Shown here: piece by piece, positions 1-13,000 of the stretch | How positions within the stretch are numbered: the first letter of the stretch is position 1 | How the letters are laid out: each line of letters begins with the position of its first letter | NCBI RefSeq assembly: GCF_020283565.1 | Contig: NC_060060.1 | Location: 7,006,001-7,070,000, forward strand | Direction: 5' to 3' | From: Trifolium pratense | Taxonomy: Eukaryota; Streptophyta; Magnoliopsida; Fabales; Fabaceae | DNA length: 64,000 nucleotides | The notes under the pieces: model-generated | What the model was told of the DNA's origin: nothing | The model's input: the letters and a program-made list of their open reading frames with translations, nothing else | Database searches by the model: none | Translations under genes and position numbers: made by a program

Positions 1-37
1 AGACACAATAAGAAGAAAGATACAATCAAAAACAGAA

Positions 38-2592
38 ATGTATGAACCAAAGAACATTCTGATAACTGGAGCTGCTGGCTTCATAGCTTCACATGTAACC
101 ACTAGGCTAATTAATAGGTATCCTAGCTACAAGATTGTAGCTCTTGATAAGCTAGATTATTGCTCAAGTTTCAAGAATCTACAATCATGCACATCATCAC
201 CAAAGTTCAAATTCATCAAGGGTGATATATGTACAGCTGATATTGTGAATCATCTATTAATAGAAGAGGAAATAGACACAATAATGCATTTTGCTGCACA
301 AACTCATGTTGATAATTCATTCGGAAACTCGATGGAATTTACCTACAATAACATATATGGAACACATGTTCTTCTTGAAGCATGTAGGGCTACAAATTGT
401 GTTAAAAGGTTCATTCATGTTAGTACTGATGAAGTTTATGGTGAAACTGATTTAGATACCGAAATCGGAAACCATGAAACATCTCAGCTTTTACCAACAA
501 ATCCTTATTCTGCTACAAAAGCAGGTGCTGAAATGTTGGTTATGGCTTATCATAGATCTTATGGTCTTCCAATTATAACCTCTAGAGGAAATAATGTTTA
601 TGGTCCTAACCAATATCCTGAAAAGCTTGTTCCTAAATTCATCTTACTTGCAATGAAAGGCGAAAAGTTGCCGATTCATGGCGATGGATCCAATGTGAGA
701 AGCTATCTTCATTGTGGTGATGTTGCAGAAGCTTTTGATGTTATACTTCATAAAGGAGTAATAGGTCAAGTTTATAATATTGGTACTCAAAAAGAAAGAA
801 GTGTGTTAGATGTAGCTAATGAAATTTGCAAACTTTTTAAATTGGATCCTAAAGGAGTGATTCAGTTTGTTCAAGATAGGCCTTTCAATGATAAGAGATA
901 TTTTTTGGATGATCAAAAGCTTAAGAAGCTTGGTTGGGAGGAGAAAACAGCTTGGACAGAAGGACTTAAGATGACAATTGATTGGTACAAAAATAATCCG
1001 GACTGGTGGGGAGATGTATCGACCGCTTTGAACCCTCATCCGCGTTTTTCGGCGATCAATCTCTCCGATGAAGCTCAATGGTCTTTCCAATATGGATACT
1101 CGAGGCTTTTGAGGTCGTTTACCGATGTCGGCCGGAGGGATTCGGGATTGAAGTTTTTGATATATGGTAGGACAGGTTGGATTGGTGGGTTGTTAGGGAA
1201 ACTTTGTGATGAGGAGAGAATTTCTTGGGAGTATGGGAGAGGAAGATTACAAGATAGGAGATCAATTTTGGAGGATATAAAGAGGGTTATGCCGACACAT
1301 GTTTTGAATGCAGCTGGTGTTACTGGAAGGCCTAATGTTGATTGGTGTGAATCACATAAAGTTGAAACAATAAGGACTAATGTAGTAGGAACACTAACTT
1401 TGGCTGATGTTTGCAAAGAAAGTGATATATATGTAATGAATTTTGCAACTGGTTGCATTTTTGAGTATGATAAAGAACATCCTCTAGGATCAGGCATTGG
1501 ATTCAAGGAAGAGGATAAGCCAAATTTCATTGGTTCCTTTTATTCAAAGACAAAGGCCATGGTAATATCTCTGAAATTTAAGTTACATATCTTCTTATTT
1601 ATAGTAGCATAGCATACTTGCCCTAATTTCTAAGTCAGATTGAAGGTGTGTCTGGTGTCCAACACTGACATGACACTGATACATGTAGTTACATTAAATT
1701 ATTCTCTTCTCTCAAATAATTATCAGTGTCAACGTGTCAGTGTTGTGTCTGGTGTCCAACACTGACATGACACTGATACATGTAGTTACATTCAATTATT
1801 CTCTTTTCTCAAATAATTATCAGTGTCAACGTGTCCGTGTTGTGTCTGGTGTCCAACACTGACATGACACTGATACATGTAGTTACATTCAATTATTCTC
1901 TTTTCTCACATAATTATCAGTGTCAACGTGTCAGTGTTGTGTCTGGTGTCCAGCACTAACACATGTAGTTACATTCAATTATACTTTTTTCTCAAATAAC
2001 TATTGGTGTCAACATGTCTGTGTTGTGTTTGGTCTCCATATCAGTGCTTCATAGGTTACTCTTTTCGTATTAAAAGATTATCATCACATGAAGCGTATTT
2101 TCTTGCAATATATGAAATATAATCTAAGAACATGAAAAACACATGCAGGTGGAGGAGCTCCTAAAAGAATATGATAATGTTTGCATATTGAGAGTTAGAA
2201 TGCCAATATCATCAGATTTAAGCAATCCAAGAAACTTCATAACAAAGATCAGTCGTTACAACAAAGTGGTAAACATACCTAATAGCATGACAGTGCTAGA
2301 TGAACTCTTACCAATATCAATTGAGATGGCTAAGAGAAACTTAAAAGGTATATGGAATTTCACAAATCCAGGAGTTATAAGTCACAATGAGATATTAGAA
2401 TTGTATAGGGATTACATAGATCCTTCATTTAAATGGCAGAATTTTGATTTGGAGGAACAAGCTAAGGTAATTGTTGCACAAAGGAGCAACAATGAAATGG
2501 ATGGTTCTAAGCTCAAAAAAGAGTTTCCTGAATTATTGTCTATCAAAGATTCTGTCATCAAGTTTGTGTTTGAGCCTAACAAGAAAACTTGA
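38..2592 (+). CDS. RHM: UDP-L-rhamnose synthase, trifunctional (RHM type)
   Basis: This enzyme converts UDP-glucose to UDP-L-rhamnose in the cytosol, supplying rhamnose for pectin and flavonoid glycosides. The exons are 38-1561 and 2149-2592, which join in frame to 655 residues; the family is usually about 670. The N-terminal 4,6-dehydratase half shows the NAD-binding GAAGFIA motif at residues 11-17 and the catalytic YSATK at 157-161. The C-terminal epimerase/4-keto-reductase half shows GRTGWIG at 377-383 and YSKTK at 502-506. The intron (1562-2148) begins GT directly after the ATG codon of KAM and ends ATGCAG before VEELLKEYDN, giving the conserved family sequence across the junction. Only 37 bases of leader are in the window, so the promoter is outside. 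Family identity is very secure; RHM1, RHM2 and RHM3 cannot be told apart here. Confidence 0.96.
1647..2035 (+). repeat. 97-bp tandem repeat inside the RHM intron, about four units
   Basis: Units begin with GTGTCTGGTGTCCAACACTG at about 1649, 1745, 1842 and 1939. The first three are nearly identical and the fourth carries a short internal deletion and substitutions. Each unit holds GTGTC/GACAC motifs that could pair with one another. Related single copies occur at 20328-20370, 21640-21920, 23010-23150 and 60130-60240. Confidence 0.9.
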
Positions 2593-4024
2593 GGATGTTA
2601 TAGTTTTTGTTTTGAAGATTTTTATGTGACATTTGTATCTAAGTTTTTGTTTGGAAGGCTGGTTATAAGAATTCAAATATATAGGGTTATATATTGAATG
2701 TTATTTTTTGCAATTTGCATAGTTACTACATTTTTGTTTTATATTATGTATTTATGAACATTTTGTAGTTTACAAGTTTATATGTAAGAAAAATGTATGG
2801 TATTTTGCCTATTGGATTGACTCATAATTTACATGTTTTTAGTAGCCTATATGTAAGAACTACTGCTTATTTTTGAGAAACAAAAAATATCAATAACTAC
2901 CGCAAGATCAAAATTTAACAAAAATTGGTAAAAAAAAAAACTCTACCTAAAAGGTCATGGTGTCACAAAATACCAAGGAGATTTTTTTTTCCCTCATATA
3001 TGCAAAAAGCAAAAAGAAAAAGATTCTTGTCTATGGGTCTTTGAATGGAGCAGTCTTTATAGGGGTTTTTGTGTAATGGAGAATTGTGATGGAGTTTGGC
3101 TTTATAATCTAGCAGTTTAAGGAAAATTTATGCCTGTCATATAATTTCAGAGAATATTCATAACATGCTCCAAAGATTGAATAGGAAGAAATGTTTAAAA
3201 AATTTAAGACGATTATGTCAAAAAGGAAATTGACTAAATTCTGTTCATAATTGACACAAATCCATTTAACCTTTATGTATTTGATCTATAATTGTTATGC
3301 ACCATTCAACACATAGTGCGGATTAGAAAAAAAAATCTACCAGCTACTGTCTCAAAGAATGAGGAGAAATCAAATGCTGATTTATTTACTCTGAAGGTCA
3401 AAATCAAAATATATTATGGGGATTACATGGGAATATATTTCAATTTTAATGCCTTAAAAATTCATAATAATGCTATGATTGATATAATAGTAATATGAAA
3501 AAAGAATGGCAGTTGAAATTTCTTATGGCTAAGCAGGGAAAAAACTTACAAAAGAATTATGTTTTCCCTATACCTAACTGGTCATTTTCCAGTTTACATG
3601 ACCCAAAACTTTTGCTATCCCAGTATCCCTTTTAAGAAAAACAGTCAGTATCGAATTGATCTTGTTCAAGGTAAAATGCATGACGTTCTTTGTAAAAAAC
3701 GCCACCCAGTGTTTTTATGTAGCAGGCTCTTCATCCATTGCTCTTCAAATATTGAGCAATCTGCTTTCTCATCTTCTCTTCATTGCAGTCTGGCACTCTT
3801 TCTAGCAGTTGCAGCTGCGTCTTTATTTTTTTATGGTTTATAAGTAAATATCATTGCACCGTAACAGGAAGAAGCAAGTTGAAGGAAGATACTGTACAGC
3901 TAAACTGAATCCTTTTTCAAACTATCAGAGGAATATCCCCAATATATATGGAACCTCCTGGTTTTGGACTTTAGACTGACTAATTATACAAAGCCAACTC
4001 AGAGCACCAGATAAACCAGAACCC
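2593..4024. other. Convergent intergenic region (3' flanks of RHM and of the coiled-coil gene)
   Basis: This AT-rich stretch lies between two genes that converge. It should hold both 3' untranslated regions and polyadenylation sites. Two short frames (3292-3498 and 3559-3843) show no recognisable domain. I see no RNA gene or mobile element here. Confidence 0.6.
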
Positions 4025-7000
4025 TCAAACAACAAAGAAGGCAAGGAGCGCGTGCATTATGGTCCAATAAATTATAATTCCAAGCCGCAAGACCGGTTGT
4101 CTCATTAACGTTCGATCACAGGAAACCCTGCAAAACATGAATGTAACATATATCAAATTTAAACAAATTTCTAAAACCATACAACAGATGGAAAAATAGG
4201 CTTACCACAAGCCATCAATCAAGTCAGTCACTGGTCTGGTAAATCTTGGGACAATTTTGGACGATGTGAGTGATTTGAAACCATGAACTGCAAGAAAAAG
4301 TGAGGAAACCAAGTTAACAAACCATAGTTTTTGAGAGCACCAGAAGCCAACAACACACAGGTTAAGTAGAGCAAAATTACCCTTGTCGTCGTCTTCATCT
4401 TCTATCCTACTGGTACTACCAGGGTCTTCATCAACAGCAATGGCAACATAATCGCTATTGCCCTTGCGCAAACTGCGAACTTGTGGTGTAACAAAAGTCC
4501 CTGTTGTTGTCCACTCATTTATCTGTAAAAGAAATAAAATAAGAGCAAATAAATTCAATCTATCGTTGCAACTGCCATAATTGTGTATCTACGTAATGTT
4601 TACAAAAAATGGAAAATCTCAAATATTTTTTCATTACTACTCATACATAGTTTTTTTTTTTGAAGAAATAAATAACTATCATATTAATATGGATTCAATT
4701 CAATATAAGATTTTTGTACTAGTGCAAGTCAACAATTAAATAAATTATTAACTTCCTTACCACTGGTTCTACCTCCACAATTTCTGAGCTTGTGTCAATT
4801 CCCTTTCCAGTTTCTTCCACACCATCAAGCAAATTCAATTGTGATTCTTTCTCATGCAAGGACTTCTCAAGAGTTTCTGCTTTGTGGTTCAACTCTGCTA
4901 CCTTACTCCTTTCTGCTTGCAACATTTCATCCTTGCTTTCTGCAACTCCCCTTAGATTCTCTAATTCTGATATTAAAGACATCAACTTCTTGTGAAGTAG
5001 TTCTTTGTACTCATGAACCTGAGTATCACTCTTCACATCAGAAGGTATATCATCCACCCCATCTCGAGATACAATTGTGTCAACCCATGTAAAGAACTCA
5101 ACAATCTCATCCAGACTTCTCTGGTTGCTCAGTTGTGATGCACGAAGATCATCATTGGTGCATCTAGTAACCTCTTGCCTTAAGAAAGAAATTTCAGCAT
5201 CTTTTTCTTGCAATTGGGACTGAAGCTTTTCAACCTCAGAAAGGAGACTTGCAGATAGTTGGTGAAGCTCATCAAACTTGCTTACAGTTACGGAAAGCTT
5301 TTTCATAACCTTACCACGAGAAGATTCAAGGCTCTCAATCTCTTGATTCTTTTGTTGAACAGCCTTTTCAAGTGCTGCATATTTCTTGGTCAGTTCTTCC
5401 ATTTGCATCTCTTCCTCATCAAGTGCATGCATTAGCGCTTCAATTTCTGCAATAAATCATTAAGTTACAGAAATATTGTAAGTTTTGGTTAATAAAAGAT
5501 AGGAAAATGCTAAATAGTGCCCCCGGGGCACTAGTTAAGGAGACTAAGAATAGTAAAGGACTAAAAGTGTCTTGAAACTTGTTTAGTCAACTTTTTAAAA
5601 GTGTAAAAAGTTATGTTTTCAATACACAAGTTTCCTTTTTTGCTTCCTTAACTAGTGCCCCGGGGGTACTAGTTAGCATGACCATAAAAGATATATTACA
5701 AGTGCACTTCTTTAAAGACTTAATGAATCATACAAAGCCCACCTTGGTCTTTGGCAGCCAGCAAACTAGTCTGCGATCTCACTTTATCCTCTAATTCAGC
5801 TGCAGCCCCTTGCCTATCCTGCAGCTCCTTGATTCTCTGCTCAAGTATCTTCTTCTCGTCCTCAATAACATCTACCTGTTTTTTTAAATTATGTTCCCTC
5901 ATCTTAAGAGATTCAAGATCTTGAGAGTAGCTGTTTGCAGCAGCTTCAGCGTCCTTAATCTGCTTTACCAGGTCTGCACAAATTCTGTCTCTTTGAACAT
6001 CCTTCTCCTGAAGCTCCCTCTGTAAATTTGTTACAGTAGCCTTCATTTCCTTTTGATTAGCATCTAAAAATTCAGTTTTTATGCTAGCAAACCCATTTGC
6101 AGCCAACAGCAATCTATCTGCCATGATTTTAATACATTCCTCAGATTTTTCATCATCAAATGACGGTGATTCCAAGTTAATCCCTAAATCTGAAAGTTCA
6201 ACCTTTTCTCCAACCAGTTCAGCTTTTCCGTTCTCAAGTGCAGTGACAGAATTCATGCATGATTCATAAAGGTGGGCAATGTTCTCACGCAATGCAACAA
6301 GTTGCAGATCTCGTTTACTAACTTCTTTCTTCATGTTCTCACACGATTCTCTTTGGGAAGTAATTTCCATCTGAATGTTTGTCATTAGTTTCGACAGAGT
6401 ATTGTCTTGCTCCCGTGCCAAACTTGAGTGCACCTGTATTCTTTCCTTAAGAGAGCTGACCTCCACCAAAAACTCTTGCAGCTTATTCCCAAATAGATGA
6501 AAACCTTCAACAATGGTGTTATCATTGTAGTGGTCTATTGTGCCAAATTCTGACCAAGAATCTTCATACACAGAGCTCTTCTAAGAAAATTCACGAGTAT
6601 TAGAAAGAAAAATGAGTCAGATAACACAATAATAGCAAGGTAAATAATTATGTCTGACATGTTAATTAATACAGTGAAGACAAATTAGAGGCCACGATAT
6701 TAAAAGGAATAAAATTTGGGATATCAACTTGTGTGTGTGTGTGTGTGAGAGAGAGAGAGTTGTATACTGGAAGTTTGCAAATGCAGAAGCAACATTATAT
6801 ATATATATATATATATATATATAGATAGATAGATAGACACACATACACTACAAATATGTTCCACCTACCATTACAGAGTTAAATGTCAAGAAAATAATGT
6901 ACTCAAATTGCCAATTTATAATACAATTTTTCCACAGCTTCTCAGGAAAGCACATTAAAAGATAAATTATTGACAAAGTAAAGAAAAATAAATTAAAAAA

Positions 7001-10000
7001 GAAGTGATTTAATTCTAGAAGGTGTGATGAGATAAAATCTCAGCTGCTCAAGCTATGTGATATGGTCGTGAAAAATTAACTCATCCAAATCCTTTAAGGA
7101 AACTTCTTTGTCCAACTTTGTTAGGATATAAAATATAGGATAATTAGAGTAGTTAAGAGCTAGTTAATAGAAGTTAGTTAGTAAGTTGTTGACAAGTTTG
7201 TTGGGTGGTTGTTATTTTGGTTATTCTTAGAAAGTTTTTAAATAGCCCTCAATTGGCAGAGGGGATAGATGGCTTTGAATAATTAAATTTAGTGACTAGA
7301 GAATTATCTAGTGTGAAAGTAGAGTGCACATTCGGAGTAGCCTTGAGGGGGGAAATAGCCTAGAGAATTATTCTAGGAAATTCTTTCTTGCTCAAAGGAA
7401 GGATCCTAACAAACATCCTTTCAAGCTCAGTGAATATGTCTGTTAAGAGTCCCACATTTGATGGGATATGGTCTGACAATGTGTTTATATAAGTGGGGAT
7501 AGTCCTCACCTTACAAACCGGTTTTGTAGGATTGTGTGTTAGCCCAGTCCAAATTCTAAGATGGTATTAGTGTCTATCTAAGATCCCCTGGACCACATGC
7601 TATTGGGTCACACTCCAGATTATAGTCTTGGGCCTGATGGGTGTGTTAAGAGTCCCACATTGGATGAACTATGGCCTGACAATGTGTTTATATAAGTGGT
7701 GGATAGTCCTCGCCTCACAGCCAGTTTTGTAGGGTTGAGTTAAGCCCAACCCAAATTCTACGAATGTCAATCTGACCAAAGCTACTGATCCCATCCCGAA
7801 AAACAAAATAGCATAAGAAATTAAATTAACAAATAATTATCAAATATCAGCCGACTGCAGGCTATGTTCCATTACTGATTCTCATAACACACCTCATAAA
7901 AATAAAAATAAAATAAAAAATCAAAACTGAGTGCAAAATATCATTGTAAGTGTTTAGTAGACATATCACAATTATACCTTATTATCAGATGACTTGCGTA
8001 AAATATCATCATGTTCTTTGCTGAAAGATGAATCCACCACATTTGGAGCATTGTTTCCTTTCATACACGACTGAAGACCAGCTTCCAGATTCCGAAAAGA
8101 TTCCAAATCTGTGAAAAAAGCCTTAGCCAGTAAATTCTGAACCTCACCGAAGTGTCTCCAGACTTGGTTCATGCTAGATTTTAATTCCACCAGCTCATAA
8201 AAATGGCTCATTTTTTCTTCCTTGTGCAATGTAGATAACTTTTCAAGATGTGAAAGAGCTTCCAGTTTGGCGCCCTCCGCTGAATCCCTTTCTCTTTTGA
8301 GATCCACAAGTTCATCGACCGCCTTAGCAAGCTCCTCCTGAAAACTATCATTCCTTTCTTGAACCTCATTCAATTCTGCCAACAGGAGCTCTGATGCTCT
8401 TTTAGATTTCCTGGATTCTTGTTCTAAAGAAGCAACAGAATTATGCAGTTCAGAGAACAGCTTTCCGACACATTCCACCTTCTTCACTGGATCACTTATA
8501 TGACCTTGACCACCAACATCAATCTCACCTAACTTGTTCAAAACCAGTTTCAAGGAATATTCTTTCTCCTGCAAATGGAGTTCAGTTTCTTCCAAACGAT
8601 GCTTCAGAAGAGAACTCTCAGATTCAAGAGCTTGTAACCTATCTGGGTAGGTTGACAACTGCCTCAACTTCTGTTCATGCTCGGCAATAGTGTGTTCCCG
8701 GTTGATGATCTCAGATTTCAAGTGCTCCATCTCAGCACTCATCTCACCGATGGTTTGTTTTAGACTGTCTCTTTGTTGCACCAGTGACTTCCCTTTCCTG
8801 ACTGCAACATTTAATTTCTCTCTAGCAGAAGCTGACTTCTGCTCCTCTTGATTAAGAAGCTCTTGCAACTCCTCAGTTCTTTTACTCAGAGCTCCAACTT
8901 CACCGGATAGAGATATTTGCTTTTCCAAAGTTCTCTCTCCCTCCTCCTTCAAATGCTCTAATTCGCTCAAAGCCGCCTCCAGATCTTTCTTGTATCTATC
9001 AATATCCGCTTCCGCTTGCTCCTTAGCATGTATATCAATACTTCTTTCCTTACGAAGAGTAGCATCATCTTCTTGCGAATGATGTCCTTCAAGTACAACA
9101 CCACTCGTGGCTTTTATCGATGAAAGACTAGCATGATTTTCTATAAGCTTTCTCAGCAATTCTTCAAAAGAATCAATATTTGCACCATCAGAAATCTGAT
9201 ATTCTGTTTCAGATCCTGACAAAGCATCCCCAACTAAGTCTCGTAATTTTTTTATCTTGTCATCGATGGTGAAAATTTGCTCTTCAATTTCAGCTTTCTG
9301 CTCCAATTGGTCCTTCAAACTAATTATTTCATTGTGCAGATTTTCATTCTCAAGTTCAGCTTCCCTTCTCTGCACTGATAGTTTCTCACATTCGTGTCTC
9401 AGAGCCTCTAATTCTTCAGAAAGGTGCTCTCTCTCAGATGTCTGAGCTCTAAGGTCTTCTTGAAGAGCGGACACTGTCCTTTGAGACTCTTCCAGATCAG
9501 CATTTAGCAATCCACAATAACTTTCATATCTTTCAATCTTCATCTGGAGAGAATCTACATGATGATTAGCCTCGGCAAGTGCTCTTCCTACCCATTCAAT
9601 CCTATCATCCATCTCCACAGACCGCAAATGTGAAGGCATATCAATCTTGTTTACAAGCTCTTCCCATCTCTGAACTATGCTGTTTCTTTCCATCAATGAC
9701 TGCTCCAGCATTTCGTTTTGCTCAGCCAACCCATAATATTTACTCTGCAACTCCTCAAAGTTCTTTTGAAAATCACTCCCTGAATCTGGCTGTTGCTGAC
9801 TATCATCATTCAAGGAATCTGTGACAACAAAACCAGCATCAGAGTGTGAACGTCCTCCTGCATCATCCCCTGAATCTGGTTGTAGCTGATTATCATCTTT
9901 CCAGGAATCTGTGACAGCATTACCAGAATCAGAGTATGAACGTTCTACTGCAGAATCCTTCTGCTCCCAATCATTCACGGGCAATGAGTTTCCAACAACT

Positions 10001-13000
10001 GACCTAACCAACCAATCAATCTTTTCAATTATATCACTCGAATGAAACTGCTCAGGCAGATCCAGATCTTCCAAAACCTCTTCTATCCTCTGAAGCATTG
10101 AATCTTTGAGGAGAAATGATTCTCTCAAGGCATTAGCCGAATTACGAATATATGAAAGTTCAGATTCCAGAGCTTCCACACGTTCACCAGCCTCTGAATA
10201 GGTCTTAAGTTTTGTTTCAAGCTCATGAAGTCTTGTATCTTTCAACTTCAACTCTTGCAAGCATCTCTCCAGTTCACCAGATGTCTCAGCTAGGGACTGC
10301 TTGAGGCCATCTCGCTGTACAATCAACCCTTTTCCCTTGGCAACAGCTATGCCAAGCTTCTCCCGGATGGAGGACACTCGTTGTTCTGAATGGTCGAGTT
10401 CATTTGCTTTCTCACGCAATTCAGAACGTGCAGCAGAAAGAGCTTCCTCGGCTTGATGTAAGCTTTCCCTTAGAACGAAGATTTCATTTTCATTCTCAAG
10501 ACGCAGCATGTCTAGATATTGCATCTTTTCCTTCAGTTCATCCAATTCCAACTCCTTTGATCCATATTCTTCTTTAGTGGTGTGATTCTGGATTTCAGCC
10601 TCTTTGGTTTTCTGTACAAGACTAGAGACTAATGAACCTAAGTACAACAGGGGTGAAGTGTTTATTTCGATATTCAGAGTTCCCACATTCAGCACACCTT
10701 CAACATCGTTGATTAGCTTCCCAACAGAATCAAAACCAAGACACTTCATCTTCAATTCTTCCAATTCTGTTTCCCTGTGCACCAATTCTGACTTCATATT
10801 CTTGGTAACAGACTCCAGTTCCAGCTTTTCAATCAATACATCCCCCAAATGCTTCATGATGGTATCATAACTATTATAATTCAGTAGATCAGGCAGTGCC
10901 TCACTTTGCTCATCTATCTTCTTATCATCATCCAAAGACCAACCACTACTATATATAAGTTTCCTCAGGTCGCTGTACATCTTCTGCAATACATTGATAG
11001 CCATTTCATTCCTCCCTAGCAGATGATCGCATTTTGACGTCATTTCTTTATATGACGTGGAGATTATTTCATGATCCGCATTAGTAGCTTCAAGTTTCTT
11101 CTGCAGATCAAAAATCATTTCACTGGCAGCACTAACAGAAGCTTCTAACAAATGACTGATATCAAAGCCAACCCGGGTGTCAGAAGAGGCCGATGTAGAC
11201 GAAGTTTCCCCAACTGATTCATTCAGCTTTGCAACTAACTCAACAATATCAGAAATTGCAGTGTTCCAGCCTTGCTCGAGTAGCATTGCCCTCTCTGTCG
11301 CTTCCTTCTGCAAGTTTTCTAGTTGACTGCCAACAACAGAAGCCATCTCTTTCGATCTTTGTTTCACATCATTCAGTTCAGCATGCAATTCAATAATTTT
11401 TGAATGACAATATCCAAGATTTTCATAGAGTTCATTATTTTTGGCTTTGTGATGGATATCTTTTTGCTTTAGAGCTTCACAGATTTCCTCAAGATGACAT
11501 TTCTTTTCCTGAATGTCACCCAGAAGTTGCTTAACTGATTCATATTGAACTGCAAGTTCGATGTTAGATGCTTCCAAATCTGAACAATGCTGCTTCAATC
11601 CTTCAAACTGGTCCTCGAGATCACTGTACTTTGCATCCCCAATTTTCCTGCCATCTCGTTCCCCCTTGAACAATGCAGCTGCACTATGAACATCCAGCTT
11701 CCACTTTGAAAGCAATTTTCTCAAGTTTCTTACTTGCTCTTCGGTTGACATAATAAATGAGTTTGATTGTGACTCACTTATCTCTACCTGACGCTCATCT
11801 TCCTTTACTTTTGATTCAAAAGCCTGTATCAATTTTGACACAGCGGGTAAAGAAACTTTCTCACCAGTCCCACCAGAGATTACTGATTGAGAACGCAACT
11901 GATCAATTGCCTTTTCAAGCTTCACCAAGACATTTTCCACCTCATTCAAACCAGTCTTTAACGAAACAAACTCAAGAGAATCATTGAAAATTTCTTGTTC
12001 GGATATATTTTCAAATGGTCCCCCTGCTGCACCTTCATCTAGCCTCTGATGATCCATCTGATGAGAATCTTCAGTAACTGCAATTCCAAGGCCCTTACTT
12101 TGGTCCCATCCAACATGTGCTTGATTACCAAAGTTCTCAAGTTGAGATAGTTGTTCACTGTGTTTCTTTTCAATTTCTTCTATTTTAGCCTTGTGCTCAT
12201 CCAAAGTGCTATTGAGAGATGCATTTTCCTTGGAAAGTTGTTCTAAGTGCATTGTGGCTTCTTTAAGGTCATCTTCAAACCTCGTTCGGTCTCCCTTTTC
12301 TATAGATGATTGTTCTTGTAGGGAAACAATCTGAGAAGAGAGCCTTTGATTCTCAAGAACAGCAGATTGACTCTCGTCTTCCAGACTTTTAATCTTATCA
12401 ACTGACAATGCAAGGTCACCATTTAAGTTGGAATTTTCTGCCTGTAGACTTGCCACCAAATCTTTATTCTCAACCAAATCTAACGATAGCCTATCAATCT
12501 CATGCAAGAGATGCTCAATTTCTGCTTTGAACTTATTGCTCTCTTCGGTCACCAAAGAGATCCTGTCAATTAAATTGGAATTTTCGACTTCTACTCCTTC
12601 CATTGAACTCTTTAAGCCAGATAATTCAGTTGCCAGATTCTTACTTTCATAGAGGTAAAACTCCTTCTCCTCCGCAAGTTTATTTTTCTCCGCAATCACT
12701 AAATTAAGAGTTTCGCTCATGCCCTTCTTTTCATCCTGTAAACTTGAGATCAAACTTCTGCAGTCAGCCAACTCTGTGGAGAGATCCGATGAATCTTTCT
12801 GAGACATGTCAAAACTAATCTGTAGCTCAACTACTCTGGCAGAAAGAGCTTCAACCCCTGCCATGGCAGTATCAAATTGGTTTTGTAGCTCTACACTCTT
12901 GCGTGAATTAATCTGTAGTTCTACACGACAGTTAGCAAGTTCTTCGCTAAGGCGTTGATTGTTCTCATTAACTTCATTGCGCGAATCACGGAGTTGTGAT

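Noticed and set aside
3559..3843. 94-residue plus-strand frame downstream of RHM
   Set aside because: No domain, no neighbouring exon signals, and it lies in the 3' flank of the opposite-strand gene.
7441..7764. Cassandra element with 5S rRNA-like promoter
   Set aside because: The LTRs are similar in size, but I could not find the conserved 5S-like internal boxes.
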